A stretch of DNA of 64,000 nucleotides from positions 84,353-148,352 of the forward strand of contig JAPKHC010000004.1 of the NCBI GenBank assembly GCA_026647215.1. The letters are read 5' to 3'. Origin of the DNA: F1-120-MAGs118 sp013360535 (GTDB taxonomy: Bacteria; Planctomycetota; UBA1135; GCA-002686595). Below the pieces are notes generated by a model. That model searched no databases. It saw nothing but the letters and a program-made list of their open reading frames with translations, and was not told where the DNA came from. Below, piece after piece: positions 1 through 8,266 of this stretch. The position numbers were made by a program, and so were the translations under genes. How positions within the stretch are numbered: position 1 is the first letter of the stretch; each line of letters begins with the position of its first letter.

Positions 1-37
1 GAGCTCCTTGCACTCCAACCTCCCCTCGTTCCAACGC

Positions 38-1432
38 ATGAACACCCTGATCGCAGCAGCGCTCCTCACCGGCCCCTTCGCCCTCGCGGCTTCCGCCCAG
101 CTCCAGGGGCCTTCGAGTTCGCAGTCCCCGTACATCCTGCCCGTCGCGCCCGGTGTGCAGACGGTCTCGATCCTCACCGTCGGCGACACCGTCGGCGGGT
201 ACGCGATGGTCGGCATCCCCGACGGGCTCGGCGCCTTCGGCCTCCCCGGCGGCGAGTTCCAGCTCGTGATGAACCACGAGCTGGGGAGCAGCGCCGGCGT
301 CGTGCGCGCGCACGGCTCGACCGGTGCTTTCGTGTCGAAGTGGCAGATCTCGCGCTCGACGCTCGCGGTGAGCTCCGGCGCCGACCTGATCCAGACCCTG
401 AACGTCACCACCGGCTCGCCGGCGCTCAACCGCCTGTGCTCCGGCGACCTGCCCAGGCGCACGGCCTTCTTCCTCAACTCCAACGTCAACACCGCGCCGT
501 ACATCTTCCTCAGCGGCGAGGAGTCCGGCGCCGAGGGCCGCGCCTTCGCGCACATCGCGAGCGGCGTCGAGGCCGGCACGAGCCACGAGCTCCCCGCGCT
601 CGGCAACTTCTCCTGGGAGAACGCCCTCGCGCGGCCGCACCCCTCGCGCCTGACCGTCGTCGCCGGACTCGACGACACGACTCCGGGGCAGGTGTACTTC
701 TACGTCGGCTCGAAGCAGCGCGTCGGCACCACGATCGAGCGCGCGGGCCTCGCGCAGGGCACGCTCTACGGCGTGCGCGTGCCCGGCATCTCGCTCGAGG
801 ATCGGCTCAACGGCCTCAGCGGCGTCAACGTGTTCGAGCTCGCGAGCCTCGGTGACGCGAGCGGCCTCACGGGCGCGCAGGTCCAGGGCGCGAGCGCGGC
901 CGCGGGCGTGACCGAGTTCCTGCGGCCCGAGGACGGCGCGTGGGATCCGGCCGACCCGCGCGTGTTCTATTTCGTGACGACCGACCGCTTCAACACGGCT
1001 CCCGCGCCGGGCCGCAGCCGCTTGTGGCGCCTGACGTTCGCGCTGCCGAACGCGCCGCAGCTCGGCGGCTCGATCGAGATGCTGCTCGATGGCACCGAAG
1101 GCCAGCAGATGTTCGACAACCTCTGCCACGACGGGAAGGGTCACCTCCTGATCCAGGAGGATCCTGGCAACAACTCCTACCTCGCGAAGATCTGGCAGTA
1201 CGACATCGCGGCCGATGCCCTGAAGGTCCTGACGCAGCCCGATCCGCTGCGCTTCATCTCCGGCGGCGCGGCGTTCCTCACGCAGGACGAGGAGACTTCC
1301 GGCATCATCGACGCCTCGTCGCTGATCGGCGCCGGCTGGTTCGTGTTCGTCACGCAGGCGCACTACTCGATCCCCGGTGCGCTGGTCGAAGGTGGCCAGC
1401 TGCTCGCGCTCTTCAACCCCGATTCGCTCTGA
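38..1432 (+). CDS. Secreted PhoX/DUF839-like beta-propeller protein
   Basis: A 464-residue exported protein. The ATG at 38 opens directly on a signal peptide (AALLTGPFALAASAQ, cleavage after ASA), so it is preferred to a TTG ten codons upstream. The mature part resembles PhoX/DUF839 proteins: an early MNHELG segment, a central RPEDGAWDPADPRVFYFV stretch, an SRLWRLTF strand and a late QEDPGNNSYLAKIWQYD segment, the kind of repeated strand pattern seen in calcium-dependent propeller phosphatases. I cannot confirm metal ligands or phosphatase activity, so only the fold is suggested. It lacks the C-terminal cysteine domain found on five other exported proteins in this window. It is probably monocistronic, since a strong hairpin follows the stop codon. 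Family assignment is moderately sure, function unknown. Confidence 0.75.
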   Translation: MNTLIAAALLTGPFALAASAQLQGPSSSQSPYILPVAPGVQTVSILTVGDTVGGYAMVGIPDGLGAFGLPGGEFQLVMNHELGSSAGVVRAHGSTGAFVSKWQISRSTLAVSSGADLIQTLNVTTGSPALNRLCSGDLPRRTAFFLNSNVNTAPYIFLSGEESGAEGRAFAHIASGVEAGTSHELPALGNFSWENALARPHPSRLTVVAGLDDTTPGQVYFYVGSKQRVGTTIERAGLAQGTLYGVRVPGISLEDRLNGLSGVNVFELASLGDASGLTGAQVQGASAAAGVTEFLRPEDGAWDPADPRVFYFVTTDRFNTAPAPGRSRLWRLTFALPNAPQLGGSIEMLLDGTEGQQMFDNLCHDGKGHLLIQEDPGNNSYLAKIWQYDIAADALKVLTQPDPLRFISGGAAFLTQDEETSGIIDASSLIGAGWFVFVTQAHYSIPGALVEGGQLLALFNPDSL

Positions 1433-1453
1433 CGAACGGCGGGGCGGACTCCG

Positions 1454-1490
1454 GCGGGCGGCCACGACGGGTTTCGTCGTGGCCGCCCGC
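1454..1490 (+). terminator. Hairpin after the PhoX-like gene
   Basis: A perfect 16-bp inverted repeat (1454-1469 with 1475-1490, loop GGTTT) begins 21 nt after the stop codon at 1432 and ends before the start at 1517. No T tract follows, so it is either a U-less terminator or an mRNA-stabilising hairpin. Confidence 0.5.
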
Positions 1491-1516
1491 GATTCGCGCG
1501 CGCTATCGTCGGGGCC

Positions 1517-2572
1517 ATGGCCGAAGAACCCGCGAAAACGCCAGGCCCCGAGGACGAGACGGCGCTGGATCGTGAGCTGGCCGAGCGCGCGCGGCGCAAG
1601 CGCGCGTCGCACCTCGAGCGCATCGGGCTGCCGATCCTCGCCGGCATCGTGCACGGCCTGTTCGCGCGCTGGACCTTCGGCGACAGCCGCTTCGAGGACG
1701 TGCTCGGAGTGATGACGGGAAGCTTCATCCTGCTCGTCCCGCTCTCGATCGGCATGCTCGTCGTCGTGCTCGGCGAGCGCCGCGCGCGCATGAACTTCTT
1801 CGAGCGCGTCTCGACCGCCGTGATCTCGGCGCTGCTCGCGCTCGCCGCCTGCCTCGCGCTCGCGTGGGAAGGCATGATCTGCATCTTCCTGTGGGTGCCG
1901 CTGTACGCGGGCCTCGCCGCCATCGGCGCGCTGATCGGAGGCGCTGCGGCCGACTGGCAACGCCGCAACGACCGCGACACGCGCACGCTCTCGCTGGTCG
2001 TGCTGCTCCCCTACCTCGTCGCTCCGCTCGAGAGCCGCTTCGGTACGCACGACGAGATCCGCGTCGTCGAGAACGTGATCCGCATCGAGGCGAGCCCCGA
2101 GGCGATCTGGGCGCAGATCGAGCGTGTGCCGCGTTTCCGCGAGGAGGAGCACCACTTCGCGCTCAGCCACCTGATCGGCTTCCCGCGGCCGGTCGAGGCC
2201 ACGCTGAGCCACGAGGGCGTCGGCGGCGTGCGCCACGCGACTTTCGAGGGCGACGTGCTGTTCATCGAGACCATCACGCACTGGGACGAGCCGCGCAAGC
2301 TCACCTTCGGCATCCACGCCGACGCCGACACGATCCCGCCGCACACGCTCGACCAGCACGTGACGATCGGCGGCCCCTACTTCGACGTGCTCGAGGGCGA
2401 GTACGAGCTCGAGCCGCTCGCCGACGGCGCCGTGCTGCTGCACCTGCGCTCGCGCCACCGCGTCTCGACGCACTTCAACTTCTACGCGACCCTGTGGACG
2501 GATTTCATCATGTCCGACGTGCAGTCCTACATCCTCGAGATCGTCCGCCGCCGCGCCGAAGCCCGGGACTGA
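1517..2572 (+). CDS. Membrane protein with C-terminal SRPBCC domain
   Basis: A 351-residue protein. After a charged, Glu/Arg-rich N-terminus (about 1-35) come four or five hydrophobic segments (about 37-55, 70-92, 103-125, 126-150 and 160-172). A soluble domain follows from about residue 183: VIRIEASPEAIWAQIERV is the classic first strand and helix of the SRPBCC/START-like (polyketide cyclase) fold. Such domains bind hydrophobic ligands in a deep cavity. Fusion to a membrane anchor suggests a lipid or membrane-associated ligand, but this is inference. The gene is convergent with glpK, 30 nt away, and no partner gene is evident. Confidence 0.7.
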   Translation: MAEEPAKTPGPEDETALDRELAERARRKRASHLERIGLPILAGIVHGLFARWTFGDSRFEDVLGVMTGSFILLVPLSIGMLVVVLGERRARMNFFERVSTAVISALLALAACLALAWEGMICIFLWVPLYAGLAAIGALIGGAAADWQRRNDRDTRTLSLVVLLPYLVAPLESRFGTHDEIRVVENVIRIEASPEAIWAQIERVPRFREEEHHFALSHLIGFPRPVEATLSHEGVGGVRHATFEGDVLFIETITHWDEPRKLTFGIHADADTIPPHTLDQHVTIGGPYFDVLEGEYELEPLADGAVLLHLRSRHRVSTHFNFYATLWTDFIMSDVQSYILEIVRRRAEARD

Positions 2573-2602
2573 GGGTTCGCGCTTTCATTTCCTGACGGTT
2601 TC

Positions 2603-4078
2603 TCAGCTGCGGGCGCGTTCGAGCGCTCGCGCCCAGTCGCCCAGGCGCTGCGACCGTTCACCGGGCTTCATGCGCGGCTCGAAGCGCTTCGCGGCGCGCC
2701 AGCGGCGTGCGAGCCCCGCGCGATCGCGGATCGCTCCCACCCCGAGAGCCGCCAGCGCCGCCGCTCCCCAGGCCGTCGTCTCGGTCACCGCGGGCCGCAG
2801 CACGGGGACGCCGAGCAAGTCCGCCTGGAATTGCATCAGCAGGTCGTTGCGGCTCGCTCCGCCGTCGACGCGCAGCTCGCGCAGGTGCACGCGCGCGTCG
2901 CGCTGCATCGCGTCGAGCACTTCCGCGCACTGGAACGCGATCGCTTCGAGCGCAGCGCGCGCGATGTGGGCCTTCGTCGTCCCGCGCGTCAGGCCGCACA
3001 GCAGGCCGCGCGCTTGCGCGTCCCAATGCGGAGCACCGAGCCCGGTGAAGGCCGGCACGAGGAACACGCCCGCGCTGTCGGGCACGCTCGCCGCGAGCAC
3101 CTCGACGTCGGCCGAGCGCTCGATCAGTCCGAGTCCGTCGCGCAGCCACTGCACGGTGGAACCGGCGGAAAACACGCTGCCTTCGAGCGCGTGTTCGAGC
3201 CGCTCGCCCTCCAGCTGCCACGCGATCGTCGACAGCATCCCGTGCCGCGAGCGCATCCGCCGCTCGCCCGTGTGAAGCAGCAGGAACGCTCCGGTCCCGT
3301 AGGTCGCCTTCGCGAGCCCGCCCGCGGTGCACGCTTGCCCGAAGAGCGCCGCCTGCTGGTCGCCGGCGACGCCGTGGATCGGGATCGAGCCTCCGAGCAG
3401 CCGGGTCTCGCCGAAGTTCGCGTTCGAAGCGCGCACTTGTGGCAGCGACTCGCTCGAAAGGCCGAAGAGCGCGAGCAAGTCCTCGCTCCAGCGCCCCGTG
3501 CGCGTGTCGCAGACGAGCGTGCGCGAGGCGTTGCTCACGTCCGTCGCGAACTCGCGGCCTTCGGTGAGCTTCGCGACGAGCCACGCGTCGACCGTGCCGA
3601 GCGCGAGCCGCCCCGCGCGCGCCGCCTTGCGCACCGCGGGAACGTGCTCGACCAGCCAGCGCATCTTCGTCGCGGAGAAATACGGATCGCACTCCAGTCC
3701 CGTGCGCGCGCGGACGAGCTCCGCCGCCCCTGCGCGTCGCAGTCGCTCGCATTCGTCCGCCGTGCGCCGATCCTGCCACACGATCGCGCGCGCGAGCGGC
3801 TCGCCCGTGCGCCGATCCCACGCCACCGTCGTCTCGCGCTGGTTGGTGACGCCGATCGCGGCGATGTCGCGCGGCCCGAGCTTCGCCTTGCGCAACGCCG
3901 CACGTGCGGTCGCGAGCTGCGTGCGCCAGAGCTCGTCGGCGTCGTGCTCGACCCAGCCGGGCTTGGGGAAGTGCTGCGCAAACTCCTGCTGCGCGAGCGC
4001 GACCACGCGCCCCCGCACGTCGAACACGATGCTGCGGCTGCTGGTCGTCCCCTGATCGAGCGCGAGCAGGTACTTCAT
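2603..4078 (-). CDS. glpK: Glycerol kinase
   Basis: ATP-dependent glycerol 3-phosphotransferase of the FGGY family, cytoplasmic. The ATG at 4078 gives 491 aa, close to the usual 500, and opens with YLLALDQGTTSSRSIVFD, the nucleotide phosphate-binding motif. NQRETTVAW, DRRTA, the GTVDAW and NASRT segments, the catalytic-Asp motif GVAGDQQAALFGQ and the adenosine-side DGGASRNDLLMQFQAD are all present, so the enzyme looks intact. The reading frame continues upstream of this ATG but without kinase-like sequence. No glpF or glpD lies nearby. It is the third gene of a same-strand run (MerR regulator, VWA protein, glpK), but a hairpin in the 88-nt gap before it suggests a separate transcript. Confidence 0.95.
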   Translation of the reverse strand: MKYLLALDQGTTSSRSIVFDVRGRVVALAQQEFAQHFPKPGWVEHDADELWRTQLATARAALRKAKLGPRDIAAIGVTNQRETTVAWDRRTGEPLARAIVWQDRRTADECERLRRAGAAELVRARTGLECDPYFSATKMRWLVEHVPAVRKAARAGRLALGTVDAWLVAKLTEGREFATDVSNASRTLVCDTRTGRWSEDLLALFGLSSESLPQVRASNANFGETRLLGGSIPIHGVAGDQQAALFGQACTAGGLAKATYGTGAFLLLHTGERRMRSRHGMLSTIAWQLEGERLEHALEGSVFSAGSTVQWLRDGLGLIERSADVEVLAASVPDSAGVFLVPAFTGLGAPHWDAQARGLLCGLTRGTTKAHIARAALEAIAFQCAEVLDAMQRDARVHLRELRVDGGASRNDLLMQFQADLLGVPVLRPAVTETTAWGAAALAALGVGAIRDRAGLARRWRAAKRFEPRMKPGERSQRLGDWARALERARS

Positions 4079-4121
4079 GCGCGTGAATCTGCGCTCTCGC
4101 GCGCCCCTGCGCCACAACGAG

Positions 4122-4153
4122 TCGGGCCGCGCCGACGGCAAGGCGCGGCCCGA
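4122..4153 (-). terminator. Hairpin between the VWA gene and glpK
   Basis: A perfect 12-bp GC-rich inverted repeat (4122-4133 with 4142-4153, 8-nt loop) lies 13 nt past the stop of the VWA gene. On the minus strand it is followed by TCGTTGTGG, only weakly T-rich. It probably terminates or attenuates transcription before glpK. Confidence 0.55.
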
Positions 4154-4166
4154 GGTGTCGTGCGCC

Positions 4167-5420
4167 TCAGCGCCGCAGGTCGCGCTCGCCGCGCCCGAGC
4201 TTGAGGCCGCCCACGAACATCTCCTTGCGCTCCAGCGGCGGAAGCTCGTCCTGCGCGGTGCCGAGTTCGTGCTCGAGCCGCTCCAGCTCCGCCAGTGCCG
4301 CCGGATTCGTCGCCGCGTACTTGCGCAGCGGCGGCAGCCAGTTGTTGCGCAGGGCCACGACCTGCGCGAACTGCCCGAGCTCGTTGAGCTCCGCCGCGCG
4401 CCGCCGCAGCCACGCCGCGGTGCGCCGCACGACGAGCAGCTCGTCCGCCGCCGACGGCGCCGGCCCCGGAGTGACGCTCCAGTCCAGCGGGAGGCAGCCG
4501 CCGTCCTCCCACAGCGTGCCGTCGCTCGCGCGCACGCCGGTGAGCGCGAAGGCGAGCTCGTCGCTGGAGCCGGGCAGGCGCGCCGGCAACTCGAGCCCGA
4601 GGACGAGCTGGCGTGGCACGCCCGCGACGACCGTCCCCAGCGAGACGCGCCACAACGTTCCGATGCGCTGCACACGACCGGAAGCGAGCGCGTCGACGAC
4701 GAGCTCACGCGGGCCGTCGAGGCCGAGCTCGACGTCGTGCAGCGCGCTCTGCTCGAGCTCGTCGAGCTCGCCCGCGAGCACCACGAGGATTTCCTCGGCG
4801 CTCGACGCGTGGTGGAAGCGGCCCCCGGTGCCATCGGAGATCGGCCCGAGCTGCAGCGTCGAGTAGTCGGCGCCGACGCCGATGCAGGTCGTCGCGAGGC
4901 TCGCGATCTCCGGTCGAGAGCACAGCGCCGCAATCTCGCCGGACGTGACGACACCGACGTTCGCCTGACCGTCGGAGAGCACGACCAGCGCGCTCCTGCG
5001 CTCCGCCTCCCGCGTCGCGCCGCACAGGCCCACCGCCGCGAGCCAACCGGCGACGAGGTTCGTGCTGCCACGCGTGGACAGACGCTCGACTTCGCGCTGC
5101 AGGTGCCGGCCCTCCTCACCCACCGGCGACAAACGCTCGGCGTGCACGCGCACGTCCTCGGCGAAGCTGACGAGCGTCACACGATCGCTCGCGCGCAACC
5201 GCTGCAGGAGCGCGGTGACCGAACGCTGCACGGCGCGCAGCTTCTCCCCAGCCATCGAGCCCGACACGTCGAGCACGAGCGCGAGATCGAGCGGCAGGCG
5301 CTCGGGAGAAGCCTCTGGCACGACGGCGCTCAGTTCGGCGATCAGGTGGATGCGCCCGCCCTGCGGCGGGAGAGTCGAACGGTCGAGGCGAAGGTTCCAG
5401 CGAAGCGGAGTGGAAGTCAT
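4167..5420 (-). CDS. VWA domain protein (YfbK-like)
   Basis: A 417-residue protein from the ATG at 5420. A longer frame exists upstream but has no VWA-like sequence. The von Willebrand A domain starts near residue 40: DLALVLDVSGSMAGEKL carries the MIDAS DxSxS motif. The RGSTNLVAGW segment supplies the MIDAS Thr and VVLSDGQANVG the distal Asp, so metal binding looks intact. Downstream is a beta-rich part and then a helical tail (LRRRAAELNELGQFAQVVAL). No signal peptide or membrane segment is seen, so it is probably cytoplasmic. It lies 152 nt downstream of the MerR regulator on the same strand, which is its likeliest controller. Partners and ligand are unknown. Confidence 0.85.
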   Translation of the reverse strand: MTSTPLRWNLRLDRSTLPPQGGRIHLIAELSAVVPEASPERLPLDLALVLDVSGSMAGEKLRAVQRSVTALLQRLRASDRVTLVSFAEDVRVHAERLSPVGEEGRHLQREVERLSTRGSTNLVAGWLAAVGLCGATREAERRSALVVLSDGQANVGVVTSGEIAALCSRPEIASLATTCIGVGADYSTLQLGPISDGTGGRFHHASSAEEILVVLAGELDELEQSALHDVELGLDGPRELVVDALASGRVQRIGTLWRVSLGTVVAGVPRQLVLGLELPARLPGSSDELAFALTGVRASDGTLWEDGGCLPLDWSVTPGPAPSAADELLVVRRTAAWLRRRAAELNELGQFAQVVALRNNWLPPLRKYAATNPAALAELERLEHELGTAQDELPPLERKEMFVGGLKLGRGERDLRR

Positions 5421-5572
5421 GGGAGCGGATTCCTTGCGGTCGGTGCGGGCGGAGTTGGAACTCGCCGGAAGCGGGCAGACCGCGGGCGCCCGCACCCGGA
5501 GTGCGACGGAAGATTTCGGGGGCGACCGGAGCGGGCTCCGGCGTCGTCAGCGACTTCGAGGCGCGTCGCGGT

Positions 5573-6178
5573 TCAGCGATCGCGTTCGGAAGCGAGCCAG
5601 GCGCGCAGCTGGCGCGCGAGGCGTTGCAGGGTGGCGCGGGACTGTTCCGTGGAGCCACGGATCGAGAGGCGCAGGTCTTCGGTGACCTCGAGCTCGGTCC
5701 ACAGGTCCCGCTCCGGTTCTGGCGGGGCGGACGACGCGACGAAGCGCCGCGGGGTCGCGGGTTGGAGCGCGGCCTCGCGCGGAGTGGAGCTGGGCGCGCT
5801 CGCGTCGAACTCCTCCTCGCTGCGCTTGCGCCGGCGCAGCAGCGCCGGATCGACGTCGACGAGGTACTCGGCGTGCACCGCTTCCTCGCCGCGCGCGATG
5901 CGGGCGATCTGCTCGCGCGGCAGCGTCTCGATGAGCCGTCGGAGCAGTGCGAGCGGCAGCTCGTAGGGCACTGCGCTCCGCACCGCCTGCAGGAAGCGGA
6001 GGTTCTCGAGGTGCTCGGGGCCGTAACCGGCGGCCCGCGAGCGCCCGAGCGGCTCGGGGAGGAGCTTGCGCGCGATGTAGCTGCGGATGGTCCGCACCGG
6101 GACGCCGGTGAGGCCCTCGAGCTGGTCGATCGAATAGCGTTCGGTGGGAGGCGGGAACACGGCGGGATCCTCGTTCAT
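5573..6178 (-). CDS. MerR-family transcriptional regulator
   Basis: A protein of 201 aa from the ATG at 6178. The N-terminal winged helix-turn-helix is clear: YSIDQLEGLTGVPVRTIRSY and then the wing (LLPEPLGRSRAAGYGPEHLE), which matches MerR proteins. The C-terminal half (about 100-201) is acidic and Pro/Ala-rich and has no metal-binding cysteines, so this is not a metal sensor of the classical type. An alternative ATG at 6190 lies inside a near-perfect palindrome that looks like the operator, so the downstream ATG is preferred. It is the first gene of the same-strand run leading to the VWA gene and glpK and is divergent from the DUF4382-like lipoprotein gene. Confidence 0.85.
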   Translation of the reverse strand: MNEDPAVFPPPTERYSIDQLEGLTGVPVRTIRSYIARKLLPEPLGRSRAAGYGPEHLENLRFLQAVRSAVPYELPLALLRRLIETLPREQIARIARGEEAVHAEYLVDVDPALLRRRKRSEEEFDASAPSSTPREAALQPATPRRFVASSAPPEPERDLWTELEVTEDLRLSIRGSTEQSRATLQRLARQLRAWLASERDR

Positions 6179-6179
6179 A

Positions 6180-6199
6180 CATCTCGACATGTCAAGATG
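6180..6199. promoter_or_regulatory. Candidate MerR operator
   Basis: A 20-bp palindrome, CATCTCGACATGTCAAGATG, with 9 of 10 bases matching between half-sites. It covers the upstream ATG of the merR-like gene and contains TTGACA on the minus strand (6195-6190). Size and location fit a MerR-type operator with autoregulation. This is inference from symmetry alone. Confidence 0.5.
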
Positions 6200-6377
6200 A
6201 ATAGTAGCGAGCTACCAACGGCGATTGAGAGGCTCCACTCCGCCAGAATCCGGACCGAGCGGACGGTCAGCCATCTTCCAGCCAGTAGAAATATCGAAAG
6301 TTCGGGGCACCGGAGCTGGCCTACGCGCGTCGTAGCGGCCAAGGTTTGAACCCACGGACAGATAGGAAGTCAGGCCC

Positions 6378-8084
6378 ATGCTGAACCGTTCCACGATTGT
6401 TACATCGTTCTTGGCCCTCGCGGCCCTCTTCGCTCCCGCCTGCGGTGGCGGCGGCGGAGGAGGCGGCGGGAGCGCGACCGCCTCCACGGACCTGTTGATC
6501 ACCGACGCAGCCGTCGACGAGCTGCTCTCGTTCCAGGTCAAGGTGCAGGCGCTGCAGCTGATCGACGACGCCACCGGCACCCCGGGCACGGACGTGCTCG
6601 ACGAGGACCTCACGGTCGACCTGATCGGCGCCGGAGTCGCGCCGCGCTGGGCGAGCCGCATCAACCTGCCGACGGGCACCTACCGCGGCGTGCGCGCGAC
6701 GATCGACGCCTCGTCGACGGTCGCTCGCGACCTCTCGGGCGCGATCGTCGGCGTCACGCACGCCTCCACCAGCTTCGACATCCGCTTCCCGGCGCCCGTC
6801 GCGATCTCCGCGGGCTCCTACAGCCAGGTGCTGCTCGACATCAACCTCGCCGAGTCGCTCTCGGGCTCGGTCTCGGCTCCGCCGCTCGCCTTCGATCCGC
6901 AGGGCGCGGCGCGTCTGGCGAGCGGTGCCGGTGCGACGGTCGGCATCGACGAGATCCGCGGCACCGTGCGCTCGAAGACCACGAGCGAATTCGTGATCGA
7001 CGCCTTCGCCGACGGCGACCGCCTGATCCCGCTCGGCGAGATCAACGTCTCGCTCGCGCAGGCGGCACTGCTGCTCGACGACGACGGACTCGCGTTCCCC
7101 AGCACGAACGCGTTCTTCACGGCGCTCGTGCCCAACACGACCTTCGTCGAGGTCCACGGCGACCTGATCGGTGGCGCGGTCGTCGCCAGCCGCGTCGAGA
7201 TCGAGGACGGCGCGCAGTCCTACTCGGTCAAGATCGAGGGCCGCATCGCGGCGCTCAACACGACGACGAACACGTTCGACCTCGTGATCGTCGAGATCGA
7301 GAAGGGCTCGAGCATCGCCTCGCCGGTGCTCGCACTGCTCTCCAACCCGATCTCGATCGCCGTTGACTACGACGACGCGACAACGCCGATCGTGCTCGAG
7401 GAGCACACGCCGACCTCCGAGGCCTCGCTCGCCGACGGCCAGCGCGTGAAGTGCAAGTTCGCGACCTTCACGGCCGAGCCGTTCCGCGCGATCCACATCG
7501 AGATCGACGGCTACCCTGAGTTCGAGGGTCGCATCACCTCGATCGCGGGCCTGCCGGCGAGCTTCACGATGCGGCTTTCGTCGAGCGACCCCGCGATCGG
7601 CGGCTCGGTCAGCTCGAGCAACACCGACATCACGGTCGACCTCGCCAACAACGGACGCCTGTACCTCGACACGGACGGCAAGCCCGACCTGCTGGTGAGC
7701 CAGCTCGTCGCCGGCATCAAGGTCGAGGTCAAGGGCACGATCAGCGGTCCGTCGAACGGCCCGACGATCGCCGCCAGGAGCGTCAAGCTGCACGCTGGCC
7801 GCCTGCGCGGCTTCGTCACGGCCGTCTACCCGCAGCAGGGCTCGATCGACGTCACGATGACCGACCTCGACGACCCGTTCGCGACCAACGTGACGCTCGG
7901 CAACTGCAACGTCGACTTCGCGACCGGCTGCGTCTTCGACGACGAGGCCGCGAACGCGACCGAGCTCTACGCGCTCTTCAACGGGCTGCAGGTCGGCGAG
8001 TCGCTCGAGGTGCGCGTCTACGGCCTCGGCACGTCGACCGCGAACGTGATCGAGTGCCACGAGATCCGCGCGAAGGTCGATTGA
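6378..8084 (+). CDS. DUF4382/DUF5666-like surface lipoprotein
   Basis: A 568-residue lipoprotein. The signal sequence ends in a lipobox (LFAPAC, Cys22) followed by nine glycines and a Ser/Thr linker. Residues about 37-165 (DLLITDAAVDELLSFQVKVQ and LPTGTYRGVRATIDAS) match DUF4382, a beta-sandwich found in exported lipoproteins. The rest consists of repeated all-beta units with EGRI and VEVKGT motifs, as in DUF5666 repeats (for example from about residue 285, 375 and 455). An AGGAAG Shine-Dalgarno lies 7 nt upstream of the ATG. It probably sits on the outer face of a membrane. The biochemical role is unknown, and no operon partner is evident because a strong hairpin follows. Confidence 0.75.
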   Translation: MLNRSTIVTSFLALAALFAPACGGGGGGGGGSATASTDLLITDAAVDELLSFQVKVQALQLIDDATGTPGTDVLDEDLTVDLIGAGVAPRWASRINLPTGTYRGVRATIDASSTVARDLSGAIVGVTHASTSFDIRFPAPVAISAGSYSQVLLDINLAESLSGSVSAPPLAFDPQGAARLASGAGATVGIDEIRGTVRSKTTSEFVIDAFADGDRLIPLGEINVSLAQAALLLDDDGLAFPSTNAFFTALVPNTTFVEVHGDLIGGAVVASRVEIEDGAQSYSVKIEGRIAALNTTTNTFDLVIVEIEKGSSIASPVLALLSNPISIAVDYDDATTPIVLEEHTPTSEASLADGQRVKCKFATFTAEPFRAIHIEIDGYPEFEGRITSIAGLPASFTMRLSSSDPAIGGSVSSSNTDITVDLANNGRLYLDTDGKPDLLVSQLVAGIKVEVKGTISGPSNGPTIAARSVKLHAGRLRGFVTAVYPQQGSIDVTMTDLDDPFATNVTLGNCNVDFATGCVFDDEAANATELYALFNGLQVGESLEVRVYGLGTSTANVIECHEIRAKVD

Positions 8085-8174
8085 CAGCTCGTAAAGCGCT
8101 GAGCATTCGAGCGCTCGTCCCGGCGACGGCGCGAGAGAGCCGGCCCCACGCAGAGGCGGGGCCACCGGAGAGAA

Positions 8175-8207
8175 GCGGGAGGCCCGGCACACGCCGCGGC
8201 CTCCCGC
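8175..8207 (+). terminator. Hairpin after the DUF4382-like gene
   Basis: An inverted repeat with a 10-bp outer stem (8175-8184 with 8198-8207). An inner CGGC/GCCG pairing with an ACAC loop extends it to about 14 bp with one bulge. It lies in the 182-nt gap before the next gene. No T tract follows, so the terminator call is tentative. Confidence 0.45.
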
Positions 8208-8266
8208 GCCGGCTTCTGCGGGCCGCTCTGGCTGGCGGTGGCGCGACTTCCGCGTAGCCTTGTGCG

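Noticed and set aside
2831..4204. Long plus-strand open frames across glpK and other minus-strand genes
   Set aside because: They are Arg/Ala/Pro-rich shadows caused by high GC content, without domains, start signals or family motifs.
6345..6362. GGTTTGAACCC resembles a tRNA T-loop
   Set aside because: No acceptor stem, D-arm or anticodon arm can be formed around it; it is just a short palindrome in a leader region.
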